Counted from the first letter of the stretch, positions 38,669 through 50,518 are shown. The stretch is DNA of 64,000 nt from Xylaria sp. FL1777 (GCA_022578965.1 MU400566.1:62001-126000); one strand, 5' to 3'. Numbers and translations are program-made. Notes: generated by a model from the letters alone, not told the origin.

Positions 38669-41580
38669 ATGGCACCTAAGAATGACCCATCCAAAGTGAC
38701 CGACAAGGGGAAGGGGAAAGCCACCGATAGCAAGTCTGATGAGACTGAGAAGGGCAAAGATGTGCAATCGAAATCTAATGTCAAGAAGAACGATGACAAG
38801 GTCGTTGGTAGGCTGCATGATCTTCCCTGGGCTCCCATTCTAAACTTGGCTAATTCTTTGCTGCTACAGAGGAACTGAGTGAAGAAGATCAGCAGCTCAA
38901 GAGCGAGCTTGAACTGCTTGTAGAGCGTCTGGTGGTGAGTACTCGTCTCGTATCTAGGGTGTACGACAAACCGGTGACTAATTATCCGTCCAGGAACCAG
39001 ATACTTCCCAATATAAGCCGGCTCTAGAAGCTATGAAGACCATAATTAAGACCTCGACCTCCTCTATGACAGCAGTGCCGAAGCCCCTCAAGTTTCTAAG
39101 ACCACATTACGACACGCTGACGAAGCTCTACGAAAGCTGGCCCGAGGGCGACTACAAGGCATCTTTAGCTGATGTCCTCTCTGTTGTCGGCATGACATTT
39201 TCAGATGAGGGGCGCCAGGATGTTTTGAAATTTAGATTGCTATCGCCTTCTCAAGACATCGGGTCATGGGGTCACGAATACATACGGCATCTAGCCCTGG
39301 AGATCGGCGAGGAATACGCACACCGGGTTGCTGAAGATGAGGCTATACAAGACCTTGTAGATCTTGCTCTCCTTATCGTCCCACTGTTTCTTAAGAGCAA
39401 TGCAGAAGCCGACGCCGTTGACTTGATGAGCGAGCTGGAGATAATAGAACAGCTCCCTAACTATGTTGATGAAAACACATATTCGCGGGCCTGCTTGTAC
39501 CTTGTCAGCATGGTCCCTCTTCTGACCTTCCCGGAAAATGAGCTGTTCCTCCACGTTGCTCACGAAATCTACAGGAGGTACGGTCAACACACCCAGGCTA
39601 TGGCTATCGCGATACGGCTGAACAATCACGGCCTAATCCTGCGTGGTTTCGAAGCAGCAGAAGACCCAGCTCTCAAGAAGCAATTGGCGTTCATGGTCGG
39701 TCGCCAAAAAATCGTCCTTAACGGAGACACGGAGGGTGAGTATAGACTTGAAAAGCAAGACTCCGAGGACATTGAGGACGCTCTTGGCAATGTTAAGCTT
39801 TCTGAATATTTCAAAACATTGGGCAAGGAGCTTAATATCTTAGAGCCCAAGACCACCGAAGATATCTACAAGAGTCATCTTGAAAGTAGTCGTGTAGCTG
39901 GCATGACTAACTTGGACTCTGCTCGACATAATCTGGCGGCTGCTTTCGTCAATGCGTTCGTCAATGCAGGTTTCGGTAACGACAAAATGATGTTAAATGA
40001 TGATGAGAAGGATACTTGGGTTTGGAAGACCAAAGATGAGGGCATGATGTCTACGGTTGCTTCCCTTGGAACTTTGCTCATGTGGGATGTCGAGAACGGA
40101 CTCGACAAAATTGACAAATATACTTACGCATCAGAACCCCAAATATTAGCTGGCGCCATGTTAGCTATTGGCATCATGAACTCTGGTACACGAATAGATA
40201 GCGAACCAGCACTGGCCTTGCTGGGCGATGCGGACAAATTGGAGCATAAGAACCCACTTGTGCGGACTGCCTCTATAATGGGTCTCGGCCTCTCATATGC
40301 TGGATCGCAAAAGGAGGAGCTCGTGGAGTATCTCTTGCCTATGGTCACTAACTCGAGCCTGGACATGCAACTCTCTGCTATGGCTGCTCTGTCGCTGGGT
40401 CTCATCTTCATTGGTTCTGCTAATCCCGAAATTAGCGAGGCTTATGTGACGCTCCTAATGGACGAAGAGCACAGGGCAAAACTAGCAGACAAGTGGACTC
40501 GATTTCTCAGCCTCGGTCTCGGTCTCTTGTTCTTTGGTTGCCAAGAAGAAGTCGATGTCGTTCTGGAAACGCTTAAGGCGGCGGATCACCCTATGGCTCG
40601 CCCTACTTATGTGCTAACGGAGATCTGCGCCTGGGCCGGCACTGGTGCTGTTCTAAAGATTCAAGACTTGCTACATACGTGTAATGAGCATATCGAGGAG
40701 TCTGATGATAGAAAGGGCGATGAATTGGAGCAGGCTTACGGTGTCATCGGAATTGCCTTAGTCGCAATGGGTGAGGATGTGGGCCAAGAAATGGTCCTGC
40801 GTCATTTTGGCCATCTCATGCATTATGGAGAGGCCAACCTTCGGCGTGCTGTCCCGCTGGCTCTGGGCTTGATTAGCCCTAGCAACCCTCAAATGAAGAT
40901 TTATGATACATTGTCGCGATACAGTCACGATAACGACAATGATGTTGCGATCAATGCCATCTTTGCTATGGGTCTTTTGGGCGCCGGCACAAACAACGCC
41001 AGATTGGCCCAACTTTTACGACAGCTTGCTAGTTATTATCATCGAGACCAAGAGTCCTTATTCATGGTTCGCATAGCACAAGGTCTACTGCACATGGGTA
41101 AGGGTACGATCACTTTGAATCCCTACCACACCGACCGCCAAATTCTTTCACGCGTCTCCACGGGTGGTTTGTTGGCTGTTCTTGTCGGCATGATTGACGC
41201 TAAACAATTCATCACCTCTAATTCTCACTATCTCCTCTACTTCCTTGTCACCGCTATGCACCCGCGGTTCCTCGTCACTCTTGACGAAAACCTGAAGCCA
41301 CTTACAGTCAATGTACGTGTCGGTCAAGCTGTTGATGTCGTCGGCCAAGCGGGTCGGCCCAAGACTATCACTGGATGGCAGACACAGAGCACTCCCGTGC
41401 TCTTGGCGTATGGTGAGCGAGCAGAGCTAGAGGATGAGCAATACATTAGTCTCAACAGCACTTTAGAAGGACTTGTTATTCTTCGAAAGGTAAGTAGGAT
41501 GATTTCTCTGAATCTTGCGTTTTGCATAGAATTGCAGCTAACATATTCTATAGAATCCGGATTGGGTAGAAGAAAAATAG
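38669..41580 (+). CDS. RPN1: 26S proteasome regulatory subunit RPN1 (PSMD2)
   Basis: Rpn1 is the large base subunit of the 19S proteasome cap. It docks ubiquitin-like shuttle factors (Rad23, Dsk2), ubiquitin and Ubp6. Exons are 38669-38807, 38870-38934, 38994-41489 and 41554-41580, giving 908 aa, the family size. The N-terminus is a Lys/Asp-rich disordered stretch, then EELSEEDQQLKSELELLVER. Conserved blocks include LKFLRPHYDTL, DIGSWGHEYIRHLALEI and a toroid of proteasome/cyclosome repeats (for example ASIMGLGLSYAGS, SLGLGLLFFG, AVPLALGLISPSNP). The last exon encodes only NPDWVEEK, the conserved C-terminus. No damage is seen. It shares its upstream region with RIO2. Confidence 0.97.
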
Positions 41581-41937
41581 TGGATCAAATACCTCAGCAC
41601 CGGCTAAATACTTGACTTGGTGTTTACGACCTTGCAATGGCTTTTCCTGTGGACGTCATTGGGTCGAAACAAGGACGATGAATGTATTATTAAGATGAAG
41701 CTGAGTAATGCGTCTACTAGGCATGGCAAACGTATACTGCACTTGGTGGTGAAAGCAATAGAGATTATGCATGTGCTCCTAAGGATTATTCTTATAATAT
41801 GAGACGTCGTGTCATTAGTGAAATTATGCTGTGCTTGTTCCTTTGCTATTGTCTAACCTAACTATCTCGCCCTAATCTCTTTCTATCTCCCTCCCTACTT
41901 GATAATATTCCGAGAGGCACGGCTTATTAATATTACC
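41581..41937. other. Convergent intergenic region, RPN1 to DBP10
   Basis: About 360 bp of AT-rich 3' untranslated sequence between two converging genes. Nothing else is recognisable. Confidence 0.7.
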
Positions 41938-44900
41938 CTACTTCCGCGGAGGCCGCGCGTTCTTCTGCCTGCGCAGCTCCTTCAACTTCCTCTCCTTGCG
42001 GATATCGTCGGCGTTCTTCAGCTCCTTCTTGTTCCCGTCGCCGTCGCGGAAGCGGCCCACGCGCTTCTCCTTGGCCTCGGCCACGCGCCGCTTGCGCACG
42101 TGGTAGTCGTCGCGGTACTTGTCGGCCGCCTTGGGCGCCTTCTCCTGCTTATGCTTGTACCGCGGCCCGCCGCCTATCATGTTGCCGCTGCGAGACGCAC
42201 CGGCCGCGATCCTGCTGCCGGGTCCGCGACGCTCTGCTTCGCCGATGCGCGGTAGCCGGCCCACGCGCTGCTCCTTCTTCCACTTCTCGAAGCGCCCGCT
42301 CTGGAACGTCGAGGCGATCTTCACGCCCGACTCGCCGCGCACCATCTTCACGCCGCCCTTCTTCCCTTGACCGCCCTGCGCTCGGCTGCCGTCCTCGTCG
42401 TTAGTGCGCGATACGTACTTGGCGCCCTTCTTGTCCCACCGTAACCCCGCGCGCGTCGGCGCCCCGAACGACTTGGCGCCCTCGTCGTTGGTCAGGTCGA
42501 AGGTCGCGCTGCGCGCCGCCTCGAAGAAGTTCCCGCTGGAATTCGACTGCCCGCCCGAGTGCACGCCGTAGCCGCGCGTCTCGGCGGCGTTCGTGGTGCG
42601 TGGCTCGTAGGCCATGAATTCGGGGTCGCGGAAGGAGGCCGGGTCGGCTGGGGCAGAGGACTTGGCGGCTTTGCGATGGGATTTGCTGATGTTTATGTCG
42701 GTGTGGTTGGATATTGTGACTTCCATTTCGGAATCGGAGTCTATGGACTCCTCTATATCGACGTCTTCGTCTTCGTCCTCGTCTTGCTCCTCATTTGATA
42801 CTTCTTCGTCTTCGCCGGCTTCTATATCGAAGTCATCGGCGTCTGCTTCTTCAGCGACAGCTGGCCCGCCGTCCTCGTCTGAGAATTCATTCGATTCCGG
42901 CTCGTTGTCTTGCCCATTCGCTGTTCTCCGTGGGCCGAAGCGCTCTCGAATTGACTTCATGACTTCTGCCTCTTTGCTCCGTCCACCTTTAGCGTACCTG
43001 CCGATCTCGAAAATTGTTTCGTAGGGCTTGAATCCGCTGATCTTGGCTAGCATTTCGGCACGATTATCTTCTACAGCGCTGATGTCGTCCCCGTATAGGG
43101 GGTGGACCTGGGAGAAACCTTTGGAAGAAACTACTTCACGTGACCGACGCGCACTTTGGCTAGAGGCGTTATTACGAGTCTTAAGGTAGAGCTTCTCGGC
43201 CTTTTCGGAAACGCGTTCAAGGACGGCAAGGTCTGAGTCGTCGGCCAAGAGTTTATTGAGCCATTCCGTATAATTCTCAACCTTGCTTCGGACTGGGGCA
43301 CCAACGACCATGTCTGATGTAAAACTCGGTGCTCCCTTGCCCTCCTTCCCTAGAACTAGTTTCTGGCCCAGAAATAGTTGGAGATCCAGGAGATAGGGTA
43401 CGTCTGTATCTTTTACGAGGCTATAGGCCCAGCCTCGCATGCCTGCGCGGGCAACACGGCCTACTCTGTGGACTTTGACATTAAAGGGTTAGCTAAATTC
43501 TTTCCTAGGAGAAATTTAGGTAATCGGGAGCGTGCTGTCTCTTGACACATAGAAATACCCAAATAAAAGAAACCTGCTACCAGTTTCGCATAGAATGAGA
43601 AAGGAACCATCTTGAACACAACTTACTGTATAGCTTGGGGGTCGCGGGAAAGCTGTAATTGATGGCATTGGAAAGACTTGCACACTAGGCGTTAGTAGAT
43701 TCAATTAAAATGTCATGTGTAAGGGTGTTGAAAGCATGGATATTTTTTTAGACTATATCACTTGCTAGAGGATTGAATCTCGGAGCCTGGCATGGGATAG
43801 CAAAGAGGAAGTAGCTTTTAGACTTACAGAGGTATATCTATACCTCTAGCGGCAACATCAGTGACGACTAGTATATTAGACCTCCCTCTTCGGAAATTGT
43901 CAACTTGGGTTTTTCTTGCCGTCTGGTCAAGAGAGCCATAGACGTATGAGACAGCAAAACCGGCCTGGGTAAGCATTGTCTGAAGAAACTCAACGTGGTG
44001 CGAGGTGGATGTAAAAACGATAGTAGCGTGAGGCGAGGGCTTCTGCTTGTCGTAGGATGTATCGGGTCCTCTTTTCCTTTTTTTAGAAGGGTTCTCGGAT
44101 AAGTCTGTGACCCCTTCTGGCAAACCGGTGGGTATTTTGATAATATCATGCAAGATATGCAGGAGCGTCCCGAGCTTCTCATCTCCTTTAACACTGAAAA
44201 CAGCCGCCTCGAGATCTGGGCTGATCTTTGTATCGGCATCTAATCGCACTAACGTGGGGTCCTTCATGAGATCAGTCAGTCTTGACCGACAAGTTCAAGC
44301 GTGGTAAAATTAGATAGGAGCTAATAGAGACAGGGGGAGAAACAACAAAGGCTAAGTAGATGCTATAATTATAACTGATGGAAGAGGGCTGAGCATGGTT
44401 AGAAATCACCTACTTGGCACCCGGCTCTGACAAACTCTGTAACGGAGGAAGGGAGCGTAGCTGAAAATAGTAATGTCTGGCGCGTTGGTGGCACTTTCAT
44501 AATAGTAACCGTTAGTAAAAAGTCTTTTTGTAAAGCTCATGAGTGTATGGGCATATATATATTTTTTCTCGTTAGATCCGAGAGAATACGACTTTAGATA
44601 TGACTCACAAGAATGAAGAATCTCCTGGCTGATTTGTGACAGTTAGTACCTTGCTGTGACGAAAGCAAGCTGGCTAATAATGCTTGTCATTGGGTTTCCC
44701 GTATTTACTTACAGTTGTGCTGCAAAGCCCATTTCTGAGAAGAATTAGTAGTGTGCGATAATCTTAGTGGACATGGCCAGCTCACCGAATAAACGATCCG
44801 CCTCATCAAAAACAACATACTGCATTTTCGCTAGTCCTGTGACATTCAATTTCATTTCTAGAGCAATGTTAGTTGCCTGCCGATAAATAAACGACCTGAT

Positions 44901-46080
44901 TCTATGACAATTCTTTCTGAAGACCGATACATGCATCGCTTAATTCCGGAATATACGTACTAGAGAAGGAGTTAGCAGACTTCTTACACAGAGATACATG
45001 ATACAGTGGAAACATACCCGACTAATAGATGCAAAAATCGACCTGGCGTCGCGATTATGATATCTGGATTGGCCGCCTAGAGTAAAATGCATCAGCATAT
45101 CTCAACTTATTACGAAATTAATACCAAAGCCTACCATGTTCGCGAATTGTTCGTTTAGTGAGTCGCCTCCAACACACAACATCGTCTTAAGGTCCGTCCC
45201 GCGAGTGAAGTTTTTCGTAACCTGTGTTTAATTATCAATATCTTATTCCGAAACACTAAAATACACATGTATACGCACGCTCAGAGTCTGAATAGCAAGC
45301 TCACGGCTAGGGCTTAATATCAGGGCGCGTGCGCCCATATTTGTTGAGTGAGCCTTCAAAGTTTGAACCATAGGAATTATGAAAGCAGCCGTCTTGTTCC
45401 TAGTTAGCCAGTTGATCTTATAATTATATACTCCTCATAGCGAAGTCTATGATACAGGTAGAGCGAATACATGTTAGCATACTATAAGGTGTTAGCTCCG
45501 TGTCTGAGTAGCTAGTAAAACGGTTAAAATATGAGTTGGGAATGACGACTGACCCTTTCCAGATCCCGTCCGAGCCATGGCTAGAAGCTACAAGACATGT
45601 AAGTATCTGTATGAGATGCGATAATACTCTCCTTTGGCTAAGCTTACATCTTTTCGTTGAAGTATTAACGGTATGGTCTTTCGTTGAATAGGCGTCGGAA
45701 CTTTGAAGCCCACCCTCGTAATCGCTTTAAGAAGATTTCCATTTAAACCTAATACATGGTCAGAAATGTGAGTAGCATGAGAAAACCAACAGCATGCTGT
45801 TACCCATAGATTGAAAACCTCCGCCTTTCTTTAATGCTGTACCCTTCATATTGGTATTCTTCCGGAACGCAGCAGCTTGCTTTAACGCGATGAAAGCCTC
45901 ATCGTCATCGCCGTCGCCCCCATCGTCTCCGTCGAGCAAATCCCCAACATCGAAGCCGAGGCCATCTTGCGCTTCGGCACGCTTAGTCTTCACATGGGAT
46001 GTCTCATCTCCATCAGTGAGCAAAGACCCTAGAATGTCGACTTCATTTTCAGAAAGCGCAGGGGAGGCGGCGCGAGGCAT
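41938..46080 (-). CDS. DBP10: ATP-dependent RNA helicase DBP10 (DDX54)
   Basis: Dbp10 is a nucleolar DEAD-box helicase needed for 60S assembly around the peptidyl-transferase centre. I place 13 exons: 46080-45804, 45748-45648, 45587-45555, 45392-45279, 45221-45135, 45076-45019, 44857-44786, 44734-44713, 44628-44609, 44493-44414, 44261-43828, 43676-43627 and 43472-41938 (960 aa if the frame is kept). Motifs in order: Q motif [21 protein letters not shown] (I), PSRELA (Ia), TPGR (Ib), FDEADR (II), LLFSAT (III), IVFTSTSHH (IV), [11 protein letters not shown] (V), [10 protein letters not shown] (VI). An acidic stretch and the basic Dbp10 C-terminal domain follow, ending [11 protein letters not shown]. 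Introns 3 and 6 cannot keep frame with a GT donor (see findings). Five of 12 acceptors are AAG. Either the sequence has single-base errors there or splicing is unusual; the gene is otherwise intact. Confidence 0.88.
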
Positions 46081-46463
46081 CTTGGTCGCAGGAGCCTTAT
46101 ATGTGTTGTACGTGGTGAGTACTGGCCAAACTCATTCGTGGCTAGCCGTGAGAGATGCAGTAAAATTATTACTATATGTACTTGGCTTGAACCGACGCGG
46201 ATGTTAGGGAACGTGGGGGCCATAGCTAGATAACTTTTTTGGTTATCAGCAAGCGCTAAGCTTCTGATAAGATCCCCCAGTCCCACTTAACGTTGGCCCT
46301 ACAGCCCCACCCTCGCATCGCAGTTGGATAAACGCCGCCCTAGGTACCTAAGTACTAGACCAATCTACCTACACCTGTCTCCCTTACCGCGCTCCCCTCT
46401 AGTTGGACTCCTTCCTGAATCCACAAGGTTAATCCAACGTTTGGCCCAGGAGAAGGAGCCAAT
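46081..46463. promoter_or_regulatory. Divergent promoter between DBP10 and the DNAJC8-like gene
   Basis: Only 383 bp separate the two start codons, so both promoters must be compact or shared. The stretch includes GGTACCTAAG-type sequence near 46343. No specific factor-binding site can be assigned. Confidence 0.6.
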
Positions 46464-47254
46464 ATGTCTTCGAAAGATTCGGAGGTTCTGAAAGATGATA
46501 AGGACGCGCTTGACTTGCTAGAGGCCGAGTCCAAGGAGTTTGACAAGGCAAGTTGATCCCCCGGTTAGTACTTGGTTGATGCGACAGCAGGACTGACCTA
46601 ATGATAGGATGCCGAGATCGACCGTATCCTCAAGGCCTTTCGACTAGATGCGTAAGCCTCATTGAGCTTGCTAGAACTATGCATTGTCGTTTGTGTCATT
46701 AACAAGTTACATGCAGCTACGCCGTCCTAGACCTACAGCCGGGTGTGCCCGAGTCCGACATCAAGATCACGTACCGGAAGAAGTCGCTGCTAATCCACCC
46801 GGACAAGACCAAGAATCCACAAGCCCCCGATGCCTTTGATCGGCTCAAGAAGGCTCAGACAGAGCTGATGGACGAGAAGCATCGCGAACGACTTGACGAG
46901 GCCATCGCCGATGCTCGCATGCTGCTCATCCGCGAGAACAAATGGACCGTCGACAGCCCGGAGCTCAAGACCGACTCGTTTGCCAAGAAGTGGCGCGACA
47001 AGACTCGCGAAGTCCTCATCGAGAACGAGGTGCGCCGCAAGCGCCAGGTGAAGGCCCAGATGCAAGAGGAGGGCCGCGAGCAGCGCAAGGCCGACGACGA
47101 GCTTGAGGCCCGCAAGCGCAAGCGTCAGCACGAGCAGGATTGGGAGGCCACACGCGACCAGCGCATAGACAGCTGGCGTCAATTCCAGAAGGGCAAATCA
47201 AGCGGTGGCGATGATGGCAAGAAAAAGAAGAAGAAGCTCAAGCCTATTGGCTGA
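46464..47254 (+). CDS. J-domain protein, DNAJC8/Spf31-like
   Basis: Three exons (46464-46547, 46608-46651, 46717-47254) give 221 aa. The J domain lies at about residues 30-110: DAEIDRILKAFRLDAYAVLD, then YRKKSLLIHPDKTKNPQAPD with the HPD triad that stimulates Hsp70 ATPase. The second half is a long charged helix (REVLIENEVRRKRQVKAQMQ) ending in a poly-Lys tail KKKKKKLKPIG, the layout of human DNAJC8 and fission yeast Spf31, which associate with the spliceosome. The first intron begins with GC (AAG|GCAAGT) instead of GT. No GT alternative exists, because reading through gives a stop two codons later. Exon 3 has strongly G/C-ending codons. The spliceosome role is inferred from the family. Confidence 0.88.
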
Positions 47255-47743
47255 ATGAATGGAGGCTAAGGGTTTTGCAGAGACATGAACGTTTTGCACG
47301 ACTATCATGACATGACGGGGATACAAAGGCAGAAACAATGTGGCAGGCATTCTCTAAACCGGCCGAGAAGTGAGTTCTATTGATAGACCGTATCTCTTTT
47401 TACGAACCTAACTCCCTTAGTTTCCTTGACGCTCCCTCGCGCGCCTGTCGCATCTTCCCTGCATAACCGCTCGCCACAATCTCGTGACGGTATATCCGCG
47501 TTGCCGTGTATACCACAGATCAACGAGGTATGCTTGATTGAACATTTCAACCATAGTGCATCAGGCCAGTCGAGCATAGAAGACTGATGATTATGGTATT
47601 GCTCCGGCATGCCTTTGTCTCTTACTCGTCTCGATGAAAGTGATATGTTCCTTTTTATCCCAGCCGATATCAATCTCCACGGCTTAAGTTCCCAAGGGTT
47701 GGTATTAAACTTGAAGAAATTTAGCCTGAAATTATCACCTATC
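47255..47743. other. Convergent intergenic region, J-protein gene to SYO1
   Basis: About 490 bp of 3' flanking sequence of two converging genes. The open frame at 47377-47673 (-) has no recognisable features. Confidence 0.65.
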
Positions 47744-49781
47744 TCATGGTTTATGTTTTTGCTTATACTGGATGAACCTGGAAAGATTCAGACTAGCCTC
47801 CTCCGCCCTGGCTCGCAGCTCAGTTGACTTTCGCTTGTCAACTGTCTTGACCATGGCTTTCACCTTCGGTACTGTCGCCTCTATGTGTTGCAAAAAGTTA
47901 TCCTTCCAGAACACCTCTCTGTCATTCGCGCTGTTCTCATCACCATAGATATCAAACAGCTGGTTGAGTGCCTCAACGGAGTCCGCTGCTGGGGTTTCGG
48001 GCAGCGCAGCAACCACCGTGACAAGGAATACACCTATTTCGCGGTTCAGGATAACTGGCGCCGGGTCAAGAGCTAGCTGGCCAAGAACCCCTATACACTT
48101 CACCCCTAGACTTTGGAAAGGGTCTTCTGGGTTTCCATCTAGGCTTTTAGACGCATGATAAAGTGATATGAACTTCTTGTGCTCATCTTCCTTTAGAAAT
48201 GAGTGCCCATGCAAAGTTCGAGCGACCGCCCACGCCAGACTCGTCACGATAGTGGCTAAGCTAACATCGGATGTATTACTCGCCAGCACCGGTGCCACTG
48301 CGTCGTTCCAGATAAGCTTCGCTGCAGGTGTCCATGCTTGCAATATAGCGGCATTTGCACCTTCGCTAAAGTCTATGCAGCTCACTGTCCACGAAATGTT
48401 ACTAAGAGCGGTCAGGGCGTGAGTGCGAATTAAAGTCGATAATTCATCCTCCCCTTGTATAGTTCGGAAAAGCTTCACCGTTTGCGGAATCGCCTTCTGT
48501 ACCAATTCTCTCAATGTTGGCAAATCATCAATTCCCGAAGATGCATCTGCATCGTCGTCGGCGCCCGTTACCATTTCCATATCTGCTTTTATCTCGTCTT
48601 CGCCCATCTCATCATCCTCGTCTGCTAGCTTCTCATCGTCAGAGACATCATCGTCAATGTGGTCGGCATCCATAGCGTCATCTTTGCTGTCTATCCCTTC
48701 CCAAGCTTCCTCTTTCCCTCGAGAACCCTTGCCAAGAGAATTTTGAAGCGTCGTTCCTATCGATGCTAGGACTTCGAGCGCTATTTGTAAAATATCAGCT
48801 GGGCTCACCGAGCCATGTCCGTTTGCCGCATGATCATTCAGGTTGGTACGCTCCAGGGTCTGAGATAGCGTGGGAACGAGGATAGCGTCGCATGCGCCGT
48901 CTCTTCCAGGGTTCTGGTCGTTCCAATCCATAGCGGAGAATACGTTGTGGAGCACACCACAAGCGAGAACTGCTTTGAAGCCATCGCTGTTTTTAAAGGT
49001 CGTCAAATGCTTATAGCACTGATTCGTGTTGTCGCCGAGTATAGCTTCAACGAACTGGCAATTATCCTCGGATAGAGTGATCATGCATGAAAGTGCACTC
49101 TTCAGTACTGATGCGGTGGTAGAGTCAACTGATATTAAAGTGAAGAGAAACCGCAGAATCTCTTGGCTCTGACTGGCAGCATCCAGAGCCTCATCCTGGG
49201 CTGCGGCTAGAGCTGCTATAATTTCAGTGAGCGCTTCAGCAACACACCAAATAAAACTCTGCTCGGCTTTGGACCTCTTGCTAAAAGCTGCATTTGGCGA
49301 GACAAGGGCTTCGGTGATCTATGTAATGTTAGTCAACGGTGTGTGGAAGGAGTAAAAGAAAGGATCAAATGTAGGGTATTTCTACCTTTGTAGAGGCATG
49401 CTGAATAGCAGTGAGGACATCTATTCGGTATAGATGCACGCAGAAGTCGGACTCTTCCTCGGCAGTGAGAACGCGTAGGATTTCCCAACCGGCCGCCCTG
49501 CTCTCTAAGCTTGCATCTGTCAGGGTCTCTGTGAGAAGAACATGAACAATCTGCTCCCTTAAAAGTAGCTTCCGGCACTTGGTGTCTTGGACTATATTGG
49601 CTATAGCACTAGCAGCAGCGGTACGGAGCTTGGGATCGGAGCTCTGCAGATCCTTCAGAACCGGCAGGATGCTCTTCTCTCGAATGGCAGCCAACTCCGG
49701 GTCCGAGGGTGGTTTCACGGGCTTTGCGATAGGGTCGGAGCGCTGGCCGGTTTTGGCTCTATTGCGCCTAGACTTGGCCAT
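47744..49781 (-). CDS. SYO1: Ribosomal-protein co-import adaptor SYO1
   Basis: Syo1 is an ARM/HEAT-repeat chaperone that carries Rpl5 and Rpl11 together into the nucleus with Kap104 for 5S RNP assembly. Exon 1 (49781-49386) starts MAKSRRNRAKTGQR, a basic import-signal-like N-terminus, followed by helical repeats such as LRTAAASAIANIVQDTKCRK. A 67-nt intron (GTAGAA...CATAG) joins exon 2 (49318-47744), giving 656 aa. Exon 2 has IWCVAEALTEIIAALA and a long acidic loop rich in D/E (DADHIDDDVSDDEKLADEDD) in the middle, which is characteristic of Syo1. ARM-like helices follow to the end (ASLNLSRFIQYKQKHKP). The model is complete and undamaged. Family assignment rests on length, acidic loop position and repeat style. 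Confidence 0.85.
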
Positions 49782-50518
49782 TTTTGTTTACTCTGTTTGG
49801 TAGCGAGGTAGCAGTTAAATATAAAACGAAACACCCCTTAAAAAACAAATCAAACTCGAAACAAGATGTGCGCAGCTAAACGGAAATCGACAGGCCTATT
49901 AGCTAGGTTATCGTGAGGTGATATAGGTGATATGGGGGACTGAATATTTCAAAATGCGGAAAAATTTCCAGGGCTCTACGATGCCCCGCTACCAGCTCAT
50001 CGCCTATTCACTATTCACCCGCGCTGCCCCACGGTGGTTTCGCTTTTCGGGAGGTCGACGAGGTGCAGGAGCTGTGGTGGGGCGCGACGAAGATCCACCT
50101 GGCGTTTCGGGTACGTATACTGCGTATGCGTAAGTACTTATGCGTACCTACTGCGTAGACACCTGCACCAGCTAAACAGGCCACTAACCCAGAGCGGAAA
50201 GTGAGCGGCATGGGCATCCGACGGCCACTGCATACCCGTCTCATACCTCTAATCTCCATCGCTGAGGTTCATGCGAGGTACACGACACACTACGGCAATT
50301 GTGGTGATTCCGGGGAAATAAACACGCCTCCCACGTCAGTCGCTGCTCATCAGCCATCAGCACGACATAATTGAAGCTCCATCCCCATCATCCATTCCCC
50401 CGACCTTCGGGCTGCAACATGTGAAATGCCGTGCGTGAACTTGCCGAAGTCGTTGACAACCAGATAACGTCTGCCATCGCCCCCCTCCCGTCCGCCATTG
50501 TTCATTATTTCATGCTTG
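49782..50518. promoter_or_regulatory. Divergent promoter between SYO1 and glycosyltransferase 2
   Basis: A 737-bp interval between divergent starts. Around 50115-50160, three TGCGTA direct repeats flank an AAGTACTT palindrome, a compact element that could bind a dimeric regulator; this is inference only. Confidence 0.5.
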
